Assembly: GCF_022701255.1 (NCBI RefSeq)
Contig: NZ_CP031705.1
Location: 2,679,501-2,743,500, forward strand
DNA: 64,000 nt
From: Microcoleus vaginatus HSN003
GTDB lineage: Bacteria > Cyanobacteriota > Cyanobacteriia > Cyanobacteriales > Microcoleaceae
Direction of reading: 5' to 3'
Part shown: in pieces, positions 9,110-17,679 of the stretch
Numbering within the stretch: the first letter of the stretch is position 1
How the letters are laid out: each line of letters begins with the position of its first letter
Position numbers and translations under genes: made by a program
The notes under the pieces: generated by a model
Databases searched by the model: none
What the model saw: only the letters and a program-made list of their open reading frames with translations
What the model was told of the DNA's origin: nothing

Positions 9110-10283
9110 AGTAGGTCGGCGCGGAAAAATCTAACTATGTTAAAATAAGTAAACACAGAGAATACATCTACTAAGGTAACTCAATATATGGGCGCTAGAT
9201 TAAGGGTATTTCTCACTCAAAAGCAAAACAAAACCCTATTAGAACTGAGAACTGCGGATGTACCACAAAAACTAAAAGATCGAGCAGAAGTAATTAGATT
9301 AAATGCACATGGCTGGTACGTAGAAAAAATAGCGACTCATTTTAATTGGACTCCACAAACTGTGAGAGAGGTTTTACATAAATGGCTGCATCTAGGCATG
9401 GAAGGGCTTTGGGAATTACCAGGTAGAGGGGGAAAACCGAAGTGGAAAGAAGAAGACATAGAATTTTTAGCAGAATGCCTCAAAAAAGAACCACGTACAT
9501 ATAACAGTCTTCAACTAGCCCAGAAATTAGAAAAAGAGCGTTCTATTAAACTAAGTCCCGATCGATTAAGACGGATACTAAAAAAAAAGGGTTTATTTGG
9601 AAACGAGCGAGGAAGAGTCACAAAGGAAAACAAGAAGCCGTAGTACGAAAAATCAAGCTCTCCTGACCTAGATATGTTGGAATGGGCGGCGGCGGCGGGA
9701 GAAATCGACTTAAAATATTTAGATGAATCAGGGTTTTGTGCTTGGAGTGAACCTGGTTATACTTATTACCAACGAGGTGAGCAAAAACGGCTAGAACAAA
9801 CGAAAAGGCGTGGTCGTAGATTAAGTATTGTAGGGCTTATTCAACCGGAAGTAAGCTTTGTTTACGGTTTGGTAATTGGGGGTGTCGATCGAAAAGCTTA
9901 TATCAAAATGATGGAGCAAGAAGCCCAACAAGCTGCCCAGATTGGACGACCGAGAGTAATCGTACAAGACAACGGTCCCATACATCGGTGTCAGGAAGTT
10001 CAACAGTTATGGTCAAAGTGGGAAAATCAGGGTTTATATATCTTTTTATTACCCAAGTATTGTTCGGAAATGAATCCAATCGAATTAGAGTGGCAACACA
10101 TTAAAAAAAATGAATTAGCAGGACAAATGTTTGAGGATGAATTAGATCTCGCCTACGCCGTAATTCAGGGAGTAGAAGTTAGAGGAGAAAGAGGAAACTA
10201 CCTTACACAACGTGTTAAATTTAACTCCAATCCGGGTACTTAATGTTTCGTTACATAATGATAAATTTTCCCACCTACCTACT
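9110..10283 (+). mobile_element. IS630-family element with TA target duplication
   Basis: A 1,174-bp element bounded by TA dinucleotides (9108-9109 and 10284-10285). Its ends form imperfect ~22-bp inverted repeats: left AGTAGGTCGGCGCGGAAAAA, right (reverse complement) AGTAGGTAGGTGGGAAAATT. TA targeting and the DDE transposase it carries place it in the IS630/Tc1-mariner group. It is inserted in a DUF433 relic on the opposite strand. Confidence 0.88.
9188..10243 (+). pseudogene. IS630-family transposase, frame-disrupted
   Basis: The first segment (9188-9643) encodes an N-terminal helix-turn-helix region (VEKIATHFNWTPQTVREVL). The second (about 9674-10243) encodes the catalytic core with D in YLDESGF, D in VQDNGPIH and E in NPIELEW. 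The intact protein can only be read by slipping one base back at the A9 tract near 9580-9588, continuing through KRARKSHKGKQEAVVRKIK in the -1 frame, and returning to the first frame near 9660-9668. The first slip site contains A_AAA_AAG, a known slippery heptamer, so programmed frameshifting is conceivable there, but the second frame change argues for a degenerate copy. Confidence 0.85.
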
Positions 10284-10408
10284 TACATGGTTTTCCGTGA
10301 CAGATATTTGGAGCGAGTGTGATGCGCTGCAAAAGTTAGTTTGCCATATTTTAGGAGCAAATATTAAATATATCCTAACCTAAAAAACATAGCTTTTGAT
10401 CGGTTTGT

Positions 10409-10460
10409 AGTAAGGACTTTAGTGCTTTCAATCTCCACCTAAAGTCCTAAAGTCCTTACT
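10409..10460. terminator. Hairpin downstream of methyltransferase gene
   Basis: Perfect 14-bp inverted repeat AGTAAGGACTTTAG / CTAAAGTCCTTACT (10409-10422 and 10447-10460) with an extra internal copy of CTAAAGTCC. It ends 11 bp beyond the stop of the minus-strand methyltransferase, so it can act as its terminator. The motif also looks like a dispersed palindromic repeat of this group. Confidence 0.6.
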
Positions 10461-10471
10461 GCCCAAAAATC

Positions 10472-11149
10472 CTAACTTTGGCGGTAAGCAACTACCGCAT
10501 AAAATGGATCGCCGCTTGGTATTCGCAGCATTTGCATAAAACTCGGCAAGTTAGGCTTGCGAACAATTACTTCCGGCTTGCTAAACCCGGGTATGTTCGC
10601 TCCTTTGACAGAATCAAAGTAACCCTTGACTAATTCTACCCGATCGCCCTCCGAACCTTCCCGCCAAGCCGCGATCGCCTTTTGATAAAACATCCGGTTG
10701 GAAAAGCTCATAATTGCTACGCCCCCCGGCTTCAAAATGCGGTGAATCTCGGCAAAAACCGCATCTGGCTGCTGCAAATACTGTACCGAAACGCAGTTGA
10801 CAACCGCGTCAAACTCTGAATCCGGCAGCGGCAGTTTAGGATTTGCGTTCAAATTCTGCACGAAATAATGATTCAGTCTGCGATTCTTTGCCAACTCGTC
10901 TTCATTCATGCCGTGCCCTTCGACATGGGCAAATTGCATCTCGTCGGGCAAGTGAGAAACCCAACTGCTCATCATATCAAAAATCCGAGTATTCGGTTTC
11001 AGCCGTTCCCGATATAAATCGGTGAGTTGCTGAATGAATCCATCGTCTACGTGAGTCACATACCGGGGAGCGGAATAGAACAAATTGTCGTCGGTGTCGT
11101 CTAACTTGGTGCGTTGGTCGGGTGGAAGCAACATAAATTCTGATTGCAA
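10472..11149 (-). CDS. Class I SAM-dependent methyltransferase
   Basis: A 225-residue protein with a compact Rossmann methyltransferase core. RIFDMMSSW (about 55-63) stands for motif I, although it lacks the usual GxGxG. VEGHGMNEDEL follows, then FDAVVNCVSVQYLQQP (motif IV region, about 110-130) and RILKPGGVAIMSFSNRMF (post-motif about 138-155), which is diagnostic of the Methyltransf_11 group. The substrate cannot be inferred. Conserved cyanobacterial proteins of this type are mostly uncharacterised. It is a single gene followed by the 10409-10460 hairpin. Confidence 0.8.
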   Translation of the reverse strand: MQSEFMLLPPDQRTKLDDTDDNLFYSAPRYVTHVDDGFIQQLTDLYRERLKPNTRIFDMMSSWVSHLPDEMQFAHVEGHGMNEDELAKNRRLNHYFVQNLNANPKLPLPDSEFDAVVNCVSVQYLQQPDAVFAEIHRILKPGGVAIMSFSNRMFYQKAIAAWREGSEGDRVELVKGYFDSVKGANIPGFSKPEVIVRKPNLPSFMQMLRIPSGDPFYAVVAYRQS

Positions 11150-11673
11150 ACTAGATTTACTCTTTCTAGTTTAAGAACAATAAGAATTGTTAACATATCC
11201 GGCAGAAGGCGGATTCCCGGTTTTAGCTTAGGATTCGATCGCCAAAAAACCTGCTGGCATCCTTTGGGCTAAGCGCTTTTCCCTGGCTGGTGCTGCTTGT
11301 GGCAACAAGACGGTTTGCCGACTTCCAGCATTGGCGACAAACTGCAACAGGTAGGCGGGACGCTGACAGGCGCGAGCGATCGCATGGAAGCAAGAGGCCT
11401 AGTGCGGGAGAGACACTCGCGATCGTCGCATTTGGCTGACAGACTCCGGTACACAAATGCAAGACGTATTGCCCCCGCTGGTAGCTGAAATCCGATATCT
11501 AGCTGTCGAGGGGATTTCACAAGGCCGATCGAGAACTCTTTTGCCCACTGATCGATCGGGCGATGTCAATCTTTCCTAAAGCGACAAATGAATTTTTGGA
11601 GTAAAGCGCAGCAGCATCTACCTCCCCTACATTACAAATAACCGTAAAATACTACGCCTTCTTAAAAAAAGCA
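11150..11673. other. Gap with unassigned, probably decayed coding sequence
   Basis: Beyond the methyltransferase start, no intact gene is seen on either strand. The stretch 11223-11560 has coding-like composition with HIP1 sites. On the plus strand it gives short open pieces such as FPWLVLLVATRRFADFQHW and a 41-codon piece (11456-11578) beginning MQDVLPPLVAEIRYLAV. None could be matched to a family. Its position just before a membrane-fusion-protein relic suggests decayed transporter DNA, but this is only an inference. Confidence 0.4.
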
Positions 11674-12090
11674 GTGCCACTTTACTACACAAATATCACT
11701 GCACTCGTCGCCGGACAAATCGCCCGCAAGTCCGTTGAAATCGAGCAGCGGGTGCATCCGGAAACTCCGTTAATGGCGATCGTAAGTAACTATTGCTGGC
11801 TAGTTGCCCACTTCAAACAAACACAACTGGCAAACATGAAACCTGACCAAATAGTAGAAATCAAATTAGATGTTTTAGGTAGTCGTAATTTTGAATAGAG
11901 AATTGATAGTTTATCCGCTGCTTAGGGCGGTAAATTTTCGTTATTGCCTCCCGATAATGCTAGGGGCAATTTCACCAAATTCGTGCAGCAAATTCCTGTC
12001 AAAAATTTATTTGATGTCGAAACCCTTAAAGGCTACGAATCGGGGATTGCACCGGGGATGTCTGCTACGGTCAATGTGGAACTGAAATGA
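11674..12090 (+). pseudogene. HlyD/EmrA-type membrane fusion protein, C-terminal relic
   Basis: The frame at 11674-11898 reads IARKSVEIEQRVHPETPLMAIV and LANMKPDQIVEIKLD, matching the beta-barrel/lipoyl region of EmrA/HlyD periplasmic adaptors. After a stop and frame change near 11895, 11936-12090 reads FSLLPPDNARGNFTK, QQIPVKNLFD and GIAPGMSATVNVELK, the C-terminal end of the same family. The N-terminal membrane anchor and coiled-coil hairpin are missing. These proteins link inner-membrane exporters to TolC; this copy is truncated and frameshifted and cannot work. No exporter partner gene is present. Confidence 0.8.
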
Positions 12091-12389
12091 GGGAACGCAC
12101 GACACGGATGTTGATCCCCGTATACACGGATGAGTTTAGAAGTCGGAGATTTGATTTTTGGCGGTTAAGGGTGACTAGCAGGAGAAATCCCCAACTTCTT
12201 GGAGCAGTTTGAGAAGTTTGAGGAGTCGGGGATTGGATTTGTTTCGCTTAAGGGCGATCGCCCTTGCAATATCATCTTAAAAAGTTAGGTTTCTGGTAGT
12301 GAAAACGAAACCGAAATCTTGTTCACCAGCTCGAAAACGGGTTGTTGCTTTGTGATTAGTGGCGCTCGATTCAAATCGGAAAAATATTA
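12091..12389. other. Intergenic stretch before rpmH; nothing coding seen
   Basis: The ~300 bp between the adaptor relic and the rpmH promoter contain one HIP1 palindrome (GGGCGATCGCCC near 12253) and short direct repeats of AACTTCTTGG/GAGTCGGGGATT type. No start-stop pair with a recognisable product was found on either strand. Confidence 0.5.
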
Positions 12390-12418
12390 TTGCCAATAAA
12401 ACAACTCTATGGTAAACT
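12390..12418 (+). promoter_or_regulatory. Sigma-70-type promoter of the rpmH operon
   Basis: TTGCCA (12390-12395), a 17-bp spacer and TAAACT (12413-12418) lie 54 bp upstream of the rpmH start. Spacing is ideal and each box differs from consensus at one or two places. Confidence 0.6.
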
Positions 12419-12471
12419 AGAAGATTGTGAATATTAATCAAAAGTAAAGTAACAAGCCGGGAGAAATCAAA

Positions 12472-12609
12472 ATGACACAGCAAACCCTGCACGGAACCAG
12501 CCGTAAAAGAAAAAGAACATCCGGTTTTCGCGCCAGAATGCGTACCGCAACCGGTCGATTGGTAATCAAAGCTCGCCGCAGCAAAGGTCGCCACCGCCTC
12601 GCAGTCTAG
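12472..12609 (+). CDS. rpmH: 50S ribosomal protein L34
   Basis: A 45-residue, very basic protein beginning [23 protein letters not shown] and ending [11 protein letters not shown], the invariant shape of bacterial L34, which sits in the large ribosomal subunit near the exit tunnel. The start is set by the purine-rich CGGGAGAAATCAAA leader. It opens the conserved rpmH-rnpA-yidC block; rnpA starts 42 bp downstream. Confidence 0.97.
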   Translation: MTQQTLHGTSRKRKRTSGFRARMRTATGRLVIKARRSKGRHRLAV

Positions 12610-12651
12610 CACTGGATCAAGGTTGAGAGGCCTCAACGATCGCCCTACGCC

Positions 12652-13056
12652 ATGTTGCCCGAGACAAACCGACTCAAGCACCGAAAAGACTTCAGCGCCG
12701 TATACCGCAAGGGAATGCGCCGTAACTCGGCCCATTTCAGCTTAAGAGCTCTGCGTAAACCAAAAAGCGCCGAATTTGCGAAACCGACAGCCGAAAAATC
12801 CTTGCAGCCCACCCGCACAGGCATTTCCATCAGCCTGAAAGTCAGCAAACGCGCTGTAGTCCGCAACCGGATTAAGCGTCAGATTCGGGCAGCTTTGCGA
12901 CAGCTATTGCCCCGATTAAGATTCGGGTGGGATTTAGTAATTGTCGTGCGTCCGATCGCACAAGAGTGCAATTATGCAGAAATTCTGCAAGAATTAGAGC
13001 AGTTGTTGGTAGAAGCCGAGGTACTAGATGGGAATTCGAGAGGAAGTATATTATGA
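12652..13056 (+). CDS. rnpA: Ribonuclease P protein component
   Basis: A 134-residue basic protein that binds the RNase P RNA and helps cut 5' leaders from tRNA precursors. The N-terminal LKHRKDFSAVYRKG and the RNR-type motif RNRIKRQIR at residues 71-79 are diagnostic. The family is usually 110-130 residues; here an extra loop of ~12 residues (KPKSAEFAKPTAEKS) precedes GISISLKVSKRAV. The 3' end overlaps the next gene by 29 bp, so the two are translationally coupled. The RNA subunit gene is not in the window. Confidence 0.95.
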   Translation: MLPETNRLKHRKDFSAVYRKGMRRNSAHFSLRALRKPKSAEFAKPTAEKSLQPTRTGISISLKVSKRAVVRNRIKRQIRAALRQLLPRLRFGWDLVIVVRPIAQECNYAEILQELEQLLVEAEVLDGNSRGSIL

Positions 13057-13420
13057 AGGCGGCCCGGCGCCGGGAGACTTGATTATCAACTTACTCCTAG
13101 GGCTGACTGTCGTCGGAATCCCCCTCGCAGTAGGAGGAATTGTCCGGGCTCTGTGGCTGCGGTATCGGATCACGAGCCGCCGAGTGTCCGTAACTAGCGG
13201 TTGGATGGGGGGCGATCGTACAGACGTTATCTACTCAGATATAGTCAAAATCGTCACAGTACCTCGCGGTTTCGGGACTTACGGAGACATGGTGCTCACC
13301 ATGAAAAATGGCAGCCGCTTGGAACTCAGGGCTATGCCGAAATTTCGAGCAATGTATGACTACATTAACGAAAAACTGCCCGCAGCCGCTCAAAAAGCAA
13401 ACGCGGCCGAAGCTAAATAA
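13028..13420 (+). CDS. PH-domain membrane protein between rnpA and yidC
   Basis: A 130-residue protein with a hydrophobic segment at about 18-45 (IINLLLGLTVVGIPLAVGGIVRALW) followed by a bacterial PH-like beta-domain (YRITSRRVSVTSGWMGGDRTDVIYSDIVKIV). The RYRITSRRVSVTSG strand is typical of the bPH2 family. Its function is unknown. In cyanobacteria this gene is regularly found between rnpA and yidC, so a role near membrane-protein insertion is plausible but unproven. It overlaps rnpA by 29 bp. The alanine-rich C terminus is probably disordered. Confidence 0.85.
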   Translation: MGIREEVYYEGGPAPGDLIINLLLGLTVVGIPLAVGGIVRALWLRYRITSRRVSVTSGWMGGDRTDVIYSDIVKIVTVPRGFGTYGDMVLTMKNGSRLELRAMPKFRAMYDYINEKLPAAAQKANAAEAK

Positions 13421-13623
13421 CCGAACCGCTTCGCCCTCAAATCAGGGTAAAGTGAGTGCGAGTATTGGCAACCTCCTTACAACAAACCCGCAGACCGGGC
13501 GGTCGATCGACAGGCAATGTCCTAAGATAGAGACAAAACCCTGAAAATTGAGGCGGCTCGCGCTAAGCGGGTAAAAATAGTTCTCAACAGCAAACATAGA
13601 GCACCTAAATTAACTCAAAGCGA

Positions 13624-14772
13624 ATGGATTTCGGTATCTCGTTTCTCTCCAACAACCTCATGCTCCCGATCCTAGATTTTTTCTACGGGATCGTGCCAAG
13701 CTACGGTTTAGCGATCGTAGCTCTGACGCTCGTGATTCGCTTTGCTCTTTATCCTCTCAATGCAGGCTCTCTTCGCAATATGCGGCGCATGAAAGTAGCG
13801 CAGCCATTGATGAAAGAGCGAGTAGATCAAATTCAAAAACTCTATAAAGAAAATCCTGCAAAACAGCAGGAGGAAATGAGCAAAGTATACAAAGAATTTG
13901 GTAATCCTCTAGCAGGATGCTTCCCGTTGGTGCTGCAAATGCCAGTGCTGTTTGCACTGTTTGCAACGCTCCGGGGTTCGCCGTTTTCTGACATAAATTA
14001 CAGCGTCAACGTTCAAGTTTTGCCGAAAGAACAAATCGAAACTGTTCAACCGCAAGCTTTTGCTACACCGCCTCAAAATATTTACGTCACAGGTACTTTT
14101 CATGCTCCTGTTGTGGGCGTAATTCCAGGCGGCGACAAACTCGCAGTCGGCGACACAACCAAGATTAATTTTCAAACCCCAGAAGGCAAACCTCTAAAAG
14201 CCCTAGCGGCAGAAAATAAGAGCGAAATCGACTTTGAACCCGGCTGGAAAGTCATCAAAGGCGAAGAAGTGGTCAAGGTAGATGAACAGGGCAACATTAC
14301 GGCATTAGCGCCCGGTGAAGCCACAGTTCAAGGCACAATCCCCGGATTGGCTACTAACAAAGGATTCCTGTTTATTGAAGCTCTAGGCCGCGTTGGCGCG
14401 ATCGACTCTGACGGTACAATCCACTGGGATATTTTGGTAATGATCTTGGGCTTCGGCATCAGTTTGTATATCAACCAAACTCTTTCGGGACAAGCACAAG
14501 GGCCAAACGACAACCCCCAACAGGCTACAGTCAACAAACTGACGCCAGTTATATTTTCAGGGATGTTTTTGTTCTTCCCGCTGCCCGCCGGCGTGTTGAT
14601 GTATATGCTGATTGCTAACATCTTCCAGACAGTTCAGTCGTTCATTTTGTCCCGAGAACCGCTGCCCGAAAACCTCCAAAAAATAGTGGACGAAGCAGAG
14701 GCGAAAACCAAAAAAGATCAGGGATTAGATGCCCTTCCCTTTGAGCCAAAGCGTGCCAAGAAAAAGGCTTGA
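13624..14772 (+). CDS. yidC: Membrane protein insertase YidC/Oxa1/Alb3
   Basis: A 382-residue insertase that folds and inserts proteins into the plasma and thylakoid membranes, with or without the Sec translocon. An N-terminal membrane segment (about 10-35) is followed by the basic cytoplasmic loop [24 protein letters not shown] and the conserved [20 protein letters not shown] helix (about 98-117). Two further hydrophobic helices lie near 275-290 and 308-335. A large soluble domain (about 125-265) with an Ig-like [17 protein letters not shown] stretch sits between helices, as in cyanobacterial YidC. The khpB/jag gene follows 11 bp after the stop, and a 203-bp gap separates it from the PH gene. 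Confidence 0.95.
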   Translation: MDFGISFLSNNLMLPILDFFYGIVPSYGLAIVALTLVIRFALYPLNAGSLRNMRRMKVAQPLMKERVDQIQKLYKENPAKQQEEMSKVYKEFGNPLAGCFPLVLQMPVLFALFATLRGSPFSDINYSVNVQVLPKEQIETVQPQAFATPPQNIYVTGTFHAPVVGVIPGGDKLAVGDTTKINFQTPEGKPLKALAAENKSEIDFEPGWKVIKGEEVVKVDEQGNITALAPGEATVQGTIPGLATNKGFLFIEALGRVGAIDSDGTIHWDILVMILGFGISLYINQTLSGQAQGPNDNPQQATVNKLTPVIFSGMFLFFPLPAGVLMYMLIANIFQTVQSFILSREPLPENLQKIVDEAEAKTKKDQGLDALPFEPKRAKKKA

Positions 14773-14783
14773 TTTTAACAACA

Positions 14784-15257
14784 ATGAAAGACTCTCAAAT
14801 GCAGCGCGGACAGGCATGGTTAGAAGAATTGCTACAACAGTCCGCAATTCCTTCCAAAGTGGTATGCGAACAACAAGAAGATTGCTATTGGATGACAATA
14901 GATGAAAGCAATCTGACTCGAGAACAAGTGGCAATCTTAGTCGGGCCAAACGGTATTGTAATAGATGCCATTCAGTACCTCTGCAACACGGTTCAGAATA
15001 TAGGTCAGGAAGTAGAGGAGTCAATTCCTTATACTATTGAACTAAATGGCTATCGTATCCGCCGTCAAGAGGAATTGCGCTCGATGGCAGAGTACGCAGC
15101 AGAGCAAGCCCGATCGACGGGAGTTGAATTTGAGATCAAATCGCTGTCTTCTGCAGAACGCCGTCAAGTCCACAGCTTTTTGAGCGAATGTGAGGATATA
15201 GAAACTTACAGTCAAGGGCAAGAACCCGATCGGCGTTTGGTAGTTCGGCTGCGCTGA
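14784..15257 (+). CDS. khpB: RNA-binding protein KhpB/Jag (KH and R3H domains)
   Basis: A 157-residue protein from the ATG at 14784; an in-frame TTG at 14769 overlaps the yidC stop but has no better support. A KH-like domain (about 10-80) contains VGPNGIVIDAIQYL in place of GxxG. An R3H domain (about 95-157) contains RRQEELRSMAEYAAEQA and the diagnostic SSAERRQVHSFL. KhpB/Jag binds RNA and in several bacteria links to cell elongation. Placement directly after yidC is a widely conserved arrangement. The N-terminal Jag_N domain of the Firmicute version is absent. Confidence 0.92.
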   Translation: MKDSQMQRGQAWLEELLQQSAIPSKVVCEQQEDCYWMTIDESNLTREQVAILVGPNGIVIDAIQYLCNTVQNIGQEVEESIPYTIELNGYRIRRQEELRSMAEYAAEQARSTGVEFEIKSLSSAERRQVHSFLSECEDIETYSQGQEPDRRLVVRLR

Positions 15258-15261
15258 CGCT

Positions 15262-15297
15262 AAAGAAGGAAGAGGGAAGAAGGAAGAAGGAAGAAGT
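15262..15297. repeat. GAAGAGGGAAGAAGGAA purine tract
   Basis: A short purine-only tract on the plus strand, the complement of the TTCCCTC-type tracts at 1285-1402 and 17600-17665. It lies between khpB and yceD. Confidence 0.7.
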
Positions 15298-15355
15298 TAA
15301 AAATTTAACTATTCCTTTTGACCTTTAAATTCAAGAATTAGGAAGGTAAAAGATT

Positions 15356-15880
15356 ATGGAGACAATTTATATCCCTCATCTACTCACAAAAATTGAGCGG
15401 AAAGAGGTCATTGATTTTGAAGAATTTCTCCCCGATTTAGAAACTCTTACTCCGGTGCGAGGGCGACTGCAAGTGGCTCACCAAGGGAATTATCTTGAGG
15501 TGAAGGCGAAAGCAGAAACAATTGTTACTCTCACCTGCCACAGATGCTTGAAACAATACAATCATCGTTTGGCACTTAACTCATCGGAATTAATCTGGCT
15601 CGAAGAAACAGCAAATCAAACAGATTCCAGTTCAGCAGAAATAGAAGTTGCTTTAGAAGATTTGGTGGAAAATTTGTCCCCCGGTGGCTATTTCTCTCCG
15701 GGCGATTGGGTATACGAGCAAATGTGCTTGGAACTGCCGCACAAACAGATATGCGATACTGAATGTCCGGGAATTTCTTTAACTGATGATGCAACTGATG
15801 CAACAAATACAGAAAGCTCCGAAACAGTCTCAGACAGTCGCTGGGCCTCTCTGGAAGCACTTAAACGGCAATTGCCTTAG
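15356..15880 (+). CDS. yceD: YceD/DUF177 family protein
   Basis: A 174-residue acidic protein. The family signature is two cysteine pairs: C62-x2-C65 in TLTCHRCLKQ, and a second set in CLELPHKQICDTECPG near 124-140, together probably a zinc site. YceD was named for its effect on 23S rRNA accumulation in E. coli and plants, so a role in large-subunit rRNA processing is likely. The C-terminal SRWASLEALKRQLP is a typical ending. It lies in the same direction as khpB and ycf46, which are part of the same conserved cyanobacterial neighbourhood. Confidence 0.85.
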   Translation: METIYIPHLLTKIERKEVIDFEEFLPDLETLTPVRGRLQVAHQGNYLEVKAKAETIVTLTCHRCLKQYNHRLALNSSELIWLEETANQTDSSSAEIEVALEDLVENLSPGGYFSPGDWVYEQMCLELPHKQICDTECPGISLTDDATDATNTESSETVSDSRWASLEALKRQLP

Positions 15881-16002
15881 TCAGTTGGCAGTGGGCAGTT
15901 GGCAGTGGGCAGTTGGCATTAGCTAATAACCAATAAGAAATAACAAATAAGAAATCACCACTGACAACTGACAACTAACAACTAACCACTGACAACTGAC
16001 TA
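15881..16002. repeat. CAGTTGGCAGTGGG / ACTGACAACTGAC tandem tract
   Basis: A run of related 7- to 10-mers (CAGTTGGCAGTGGG, then ACTGACAACTGACAACTAAC) fills the space between yceD and ycf46 up to the ATG. The two halves are partly complementary and could fold back. Similar sequence occurs at 17520-17560 and 53424-53519. Confidence 0.75.
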
Positions 16003-17511
16003 ATGACTATTTTTAGCGACGAGTTTGAATTACTGCTGCGATCGCGCTACCCCCTAATTTACATTCCGACACGGGAGGAAGAGCGCGTAGAAGCGGCGAT
16101 CGCCCAATGCGCCAAAAAACAGGGTTCTCGCGCTGTCTATATCTGGGATTTTGTTGATGGCTACCAAGGCAATCCCAACGATGCCGGTTTTGGCAAGCGC
16201 AACCCGCTGCAAGCTTTGGAATTTCTCGAAAAATTACCCGCCAGCGCGCCAGCAATTTTTATCCTGCGCGACTTTCAGCGGTTTTTGGAAGATGTCTCGA
16301 TTTCCCGCAAGCTGCGGAATTTGGCGAGACTCCTCAAATCTGTACCCAAAAATATTGTCATCGTATCTCCTATAGTGGCGATCCCGGAAGACCTAAGCGA
16401 AGTGATGACTGTTTTGGAGTTTGCCCTGCCTGCGGCGGCGGAAATAAAAAGTGAGGTGGAAAGGCTGTTAGGGGCTACCGGACAAGCCATTGAAGGGCGT
16501 TTGCTGGACGAAATGGTGCGCTCCTGTCAAGGTCTGTCGATCGAACGAATTCGCCGAGTTTTGGCAAAGGCGATCGCCACCAGAGGCGAACTCCATCCCG
16601 ACGACGCGGAACTGATTTTAGAAGAAAAGCGCCAAACAATTCGCCAAACTCAAATTCTGGATTTTTACCCAGCCCGCGAAAATATTTCCGATATTGGCGG
16701 TTTGGACAATCTCAAAGAATGGCTGCTGCGGCGCGGCGGTGCTTTTTCCGATCGAGCCCGCCAATACGGTTTGCCGCATCCCAGAGGTTTGTTGTTAGTC
16801 GGAATTCAAGGAACCGGAAAATCCTTAACAGCAAAGGCGATCGCCCACCACTGGCATTTGCCTTTACTGCGCTTGGATGTCGGGCGTTTGTTTGCCGGCT
16901 TAGTCGGGGAATCGGAATCCCGCACCAGACAAATGATTCAGCTAGCGGAAGCTTTGGCCCCCTGCGTGCTGTGGATTGACGAGATTGACAAAGCTTTTGC
17001 AGGATTGGACGGTAAAGGGGATTCCGGGACAACCAGCCGGGTGTTCGGGACTTTTATTACTTGGTTGGCCGAAAAAACTTCCCCGGTGTTTGTAGTCGCA
17101 ACGGCCAACAACATCCAGTCTTTGCCCCCAGAAATGCTGAGAAAAGGCAGGTTTGACGAAATATTTTTTGTGGGTTTGCCCAGCCAGGAGGAACGGCGGG
17201 CGATTTTTGAGGTACATTTGTTGCGGTTGCGATCGCACAGCATCAAAAATTACGATGTAGAGCGCTTGGCTTACGAAACTCCCGATTTTTCAGGGGCCGA
17301 AATCGAGCAAACTTTGATTGAAGCCATGCACATTGGGTTTAGCCAAAATCGAGACTTTACGACAGATGATATTTTAGAATCAGCTAGTCAGATGGTACCC
17401 TTAGCCAGAACGGCTCAAGAACAAATTCAGTTTCTCCAAGATTGGGCCGCTGCTGGGAAAGCTCGCCTTGCTTCTAGATACGGCAGTTTGAGCCGCCGGA
17501 TTCAAGGTTAA
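16003..17511 (+). CDS. ycf46: Ycf46-type AAA ATPase
   Basis: A 502-residue AAA+ protein. An N-terminal ~230-residue domain (DEFELLLRSRYPLIYIPTREEERVE) is followed by the AAA core: Walker A GIQGTGKS at 267-274, Walker B VLWIDEID near 322-329, and a sensor/arginine-finger region at MLRKGRFDEIF. Ycf46 is conserved in cyanobacteria and algal plastids; it has been linked to inorganic-carbon or photosynthesis regulation, but its client is not settled. It is cytoplasmic with no membrane segment. The start immediately follows a repeat tract, so its ribosome-binding site is made by repeat sequence. Confidence 0.92.
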   Translation: MTIFSDEFELLLRSRYPLIYIPTREEERVEAAIAQCAKKQGSRAVYIWDFVDGYQGNPNDAGFGKRNPLQALEFLEKLPASAPAIFILRDFQRFLEDVSISRKLRNLARLLKSVPKNIVIVSPIVAIPEDLSEVMTVLEFALPAAAEIKSEVERLLGATGQAIEGRLLDEMVRSCQGLSIERIRRVLAKAIATRGELHPDDAELILEEKRQTIRQTQILDFYPARENISDIGGLDNLKEWLLRRGGAFSDRARQYGLPHPRGLLLVGIQGTGKSLTAKAIAHHWHLPLLRLDVGRLFAGLVGESESRTRQMIQLAEALAPCVLWIDEIDKAFAGLDGKGDSGTTSRVFGTFITWLAEKTSPVFVVATANNIQSLPPEMLRKGRFDEIFFVGLPSQEERRAIFEVHLLRLRSHSIKNYDVERLAYETPDFSGAEIEQTLIEAMHIGFSQNRDFTTDDILESASQMVPLARTAQEQIQFLQDWAAAGKARLASRYGSLSRRIQG

Positions 17512-17519
17512 GCTTTTGA

Positions 17520-17665
17520 AGTCAGTAGTTAGTAACCAGTTGTCAGTTGGCAGTTACCAGATTTTACTCAACATTCAACATTCAACACTCAACAGTCAAC
17601 CTTCTTCCCTCTTCCTTCTTCCCTCTTCCCTCTTCCTTCTTCCCTCTTCCCTCTTCCTTCTTCCT
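17520..17665. repeat. Mixed CAGTTGTCAGTTGG and TTCCCTC tracts
   Basis: CAGTTGTCAGTTGGCAGT units, then three ACTCAACATTCAACATTCAAC units, then a TTCTTCCCTCTTCC tract lie between ycf46 and the SH3-domain gene. These are the same repeat types as at 15881-16002 and 1285-1402. Confidence 0.75.
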
Positions 17666-17679
17666 TCATTTGCGGTTTT

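Larger units (their letters stand above)
9029..10347 (-). pseudogene. DUF433 antitoxin-like gene split by IS630-type element
   Basis: The minus strand on the right of the IS (10347-10284) reads RITLAPNICHGKPCIR; on the left (9106-9029) it reads ISVELILELLSSGMTAKEI and stops. Joined across the TA target these two pieces follow the DUF433 consensus (NICHGKPCIRGTRISVELILELL) closely. DUF433 proteins are small HTH antitoxins, often paired with DUF5615 PIN-like toxins. The copy is dead beyond the insertion: there is a TAA four codons after the putative ATG and a one-base frame change at the GCGATCG after the IR residues. No partner toxin is recognisable downstream. Family recognition is from memory of the consensus. 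Confidence 0.75.

Noticed and set aside
11223-11462. Minus-strand 79-codon frame
   Set aside because: Cys/Ser/Pro-rich shadow with no domain.
12277-12735. Minus-strand 152-codon frame over rpmH and rnpA
   Set aside because: It lies opposite two certain genes and their promoter, with no recognisable domain.
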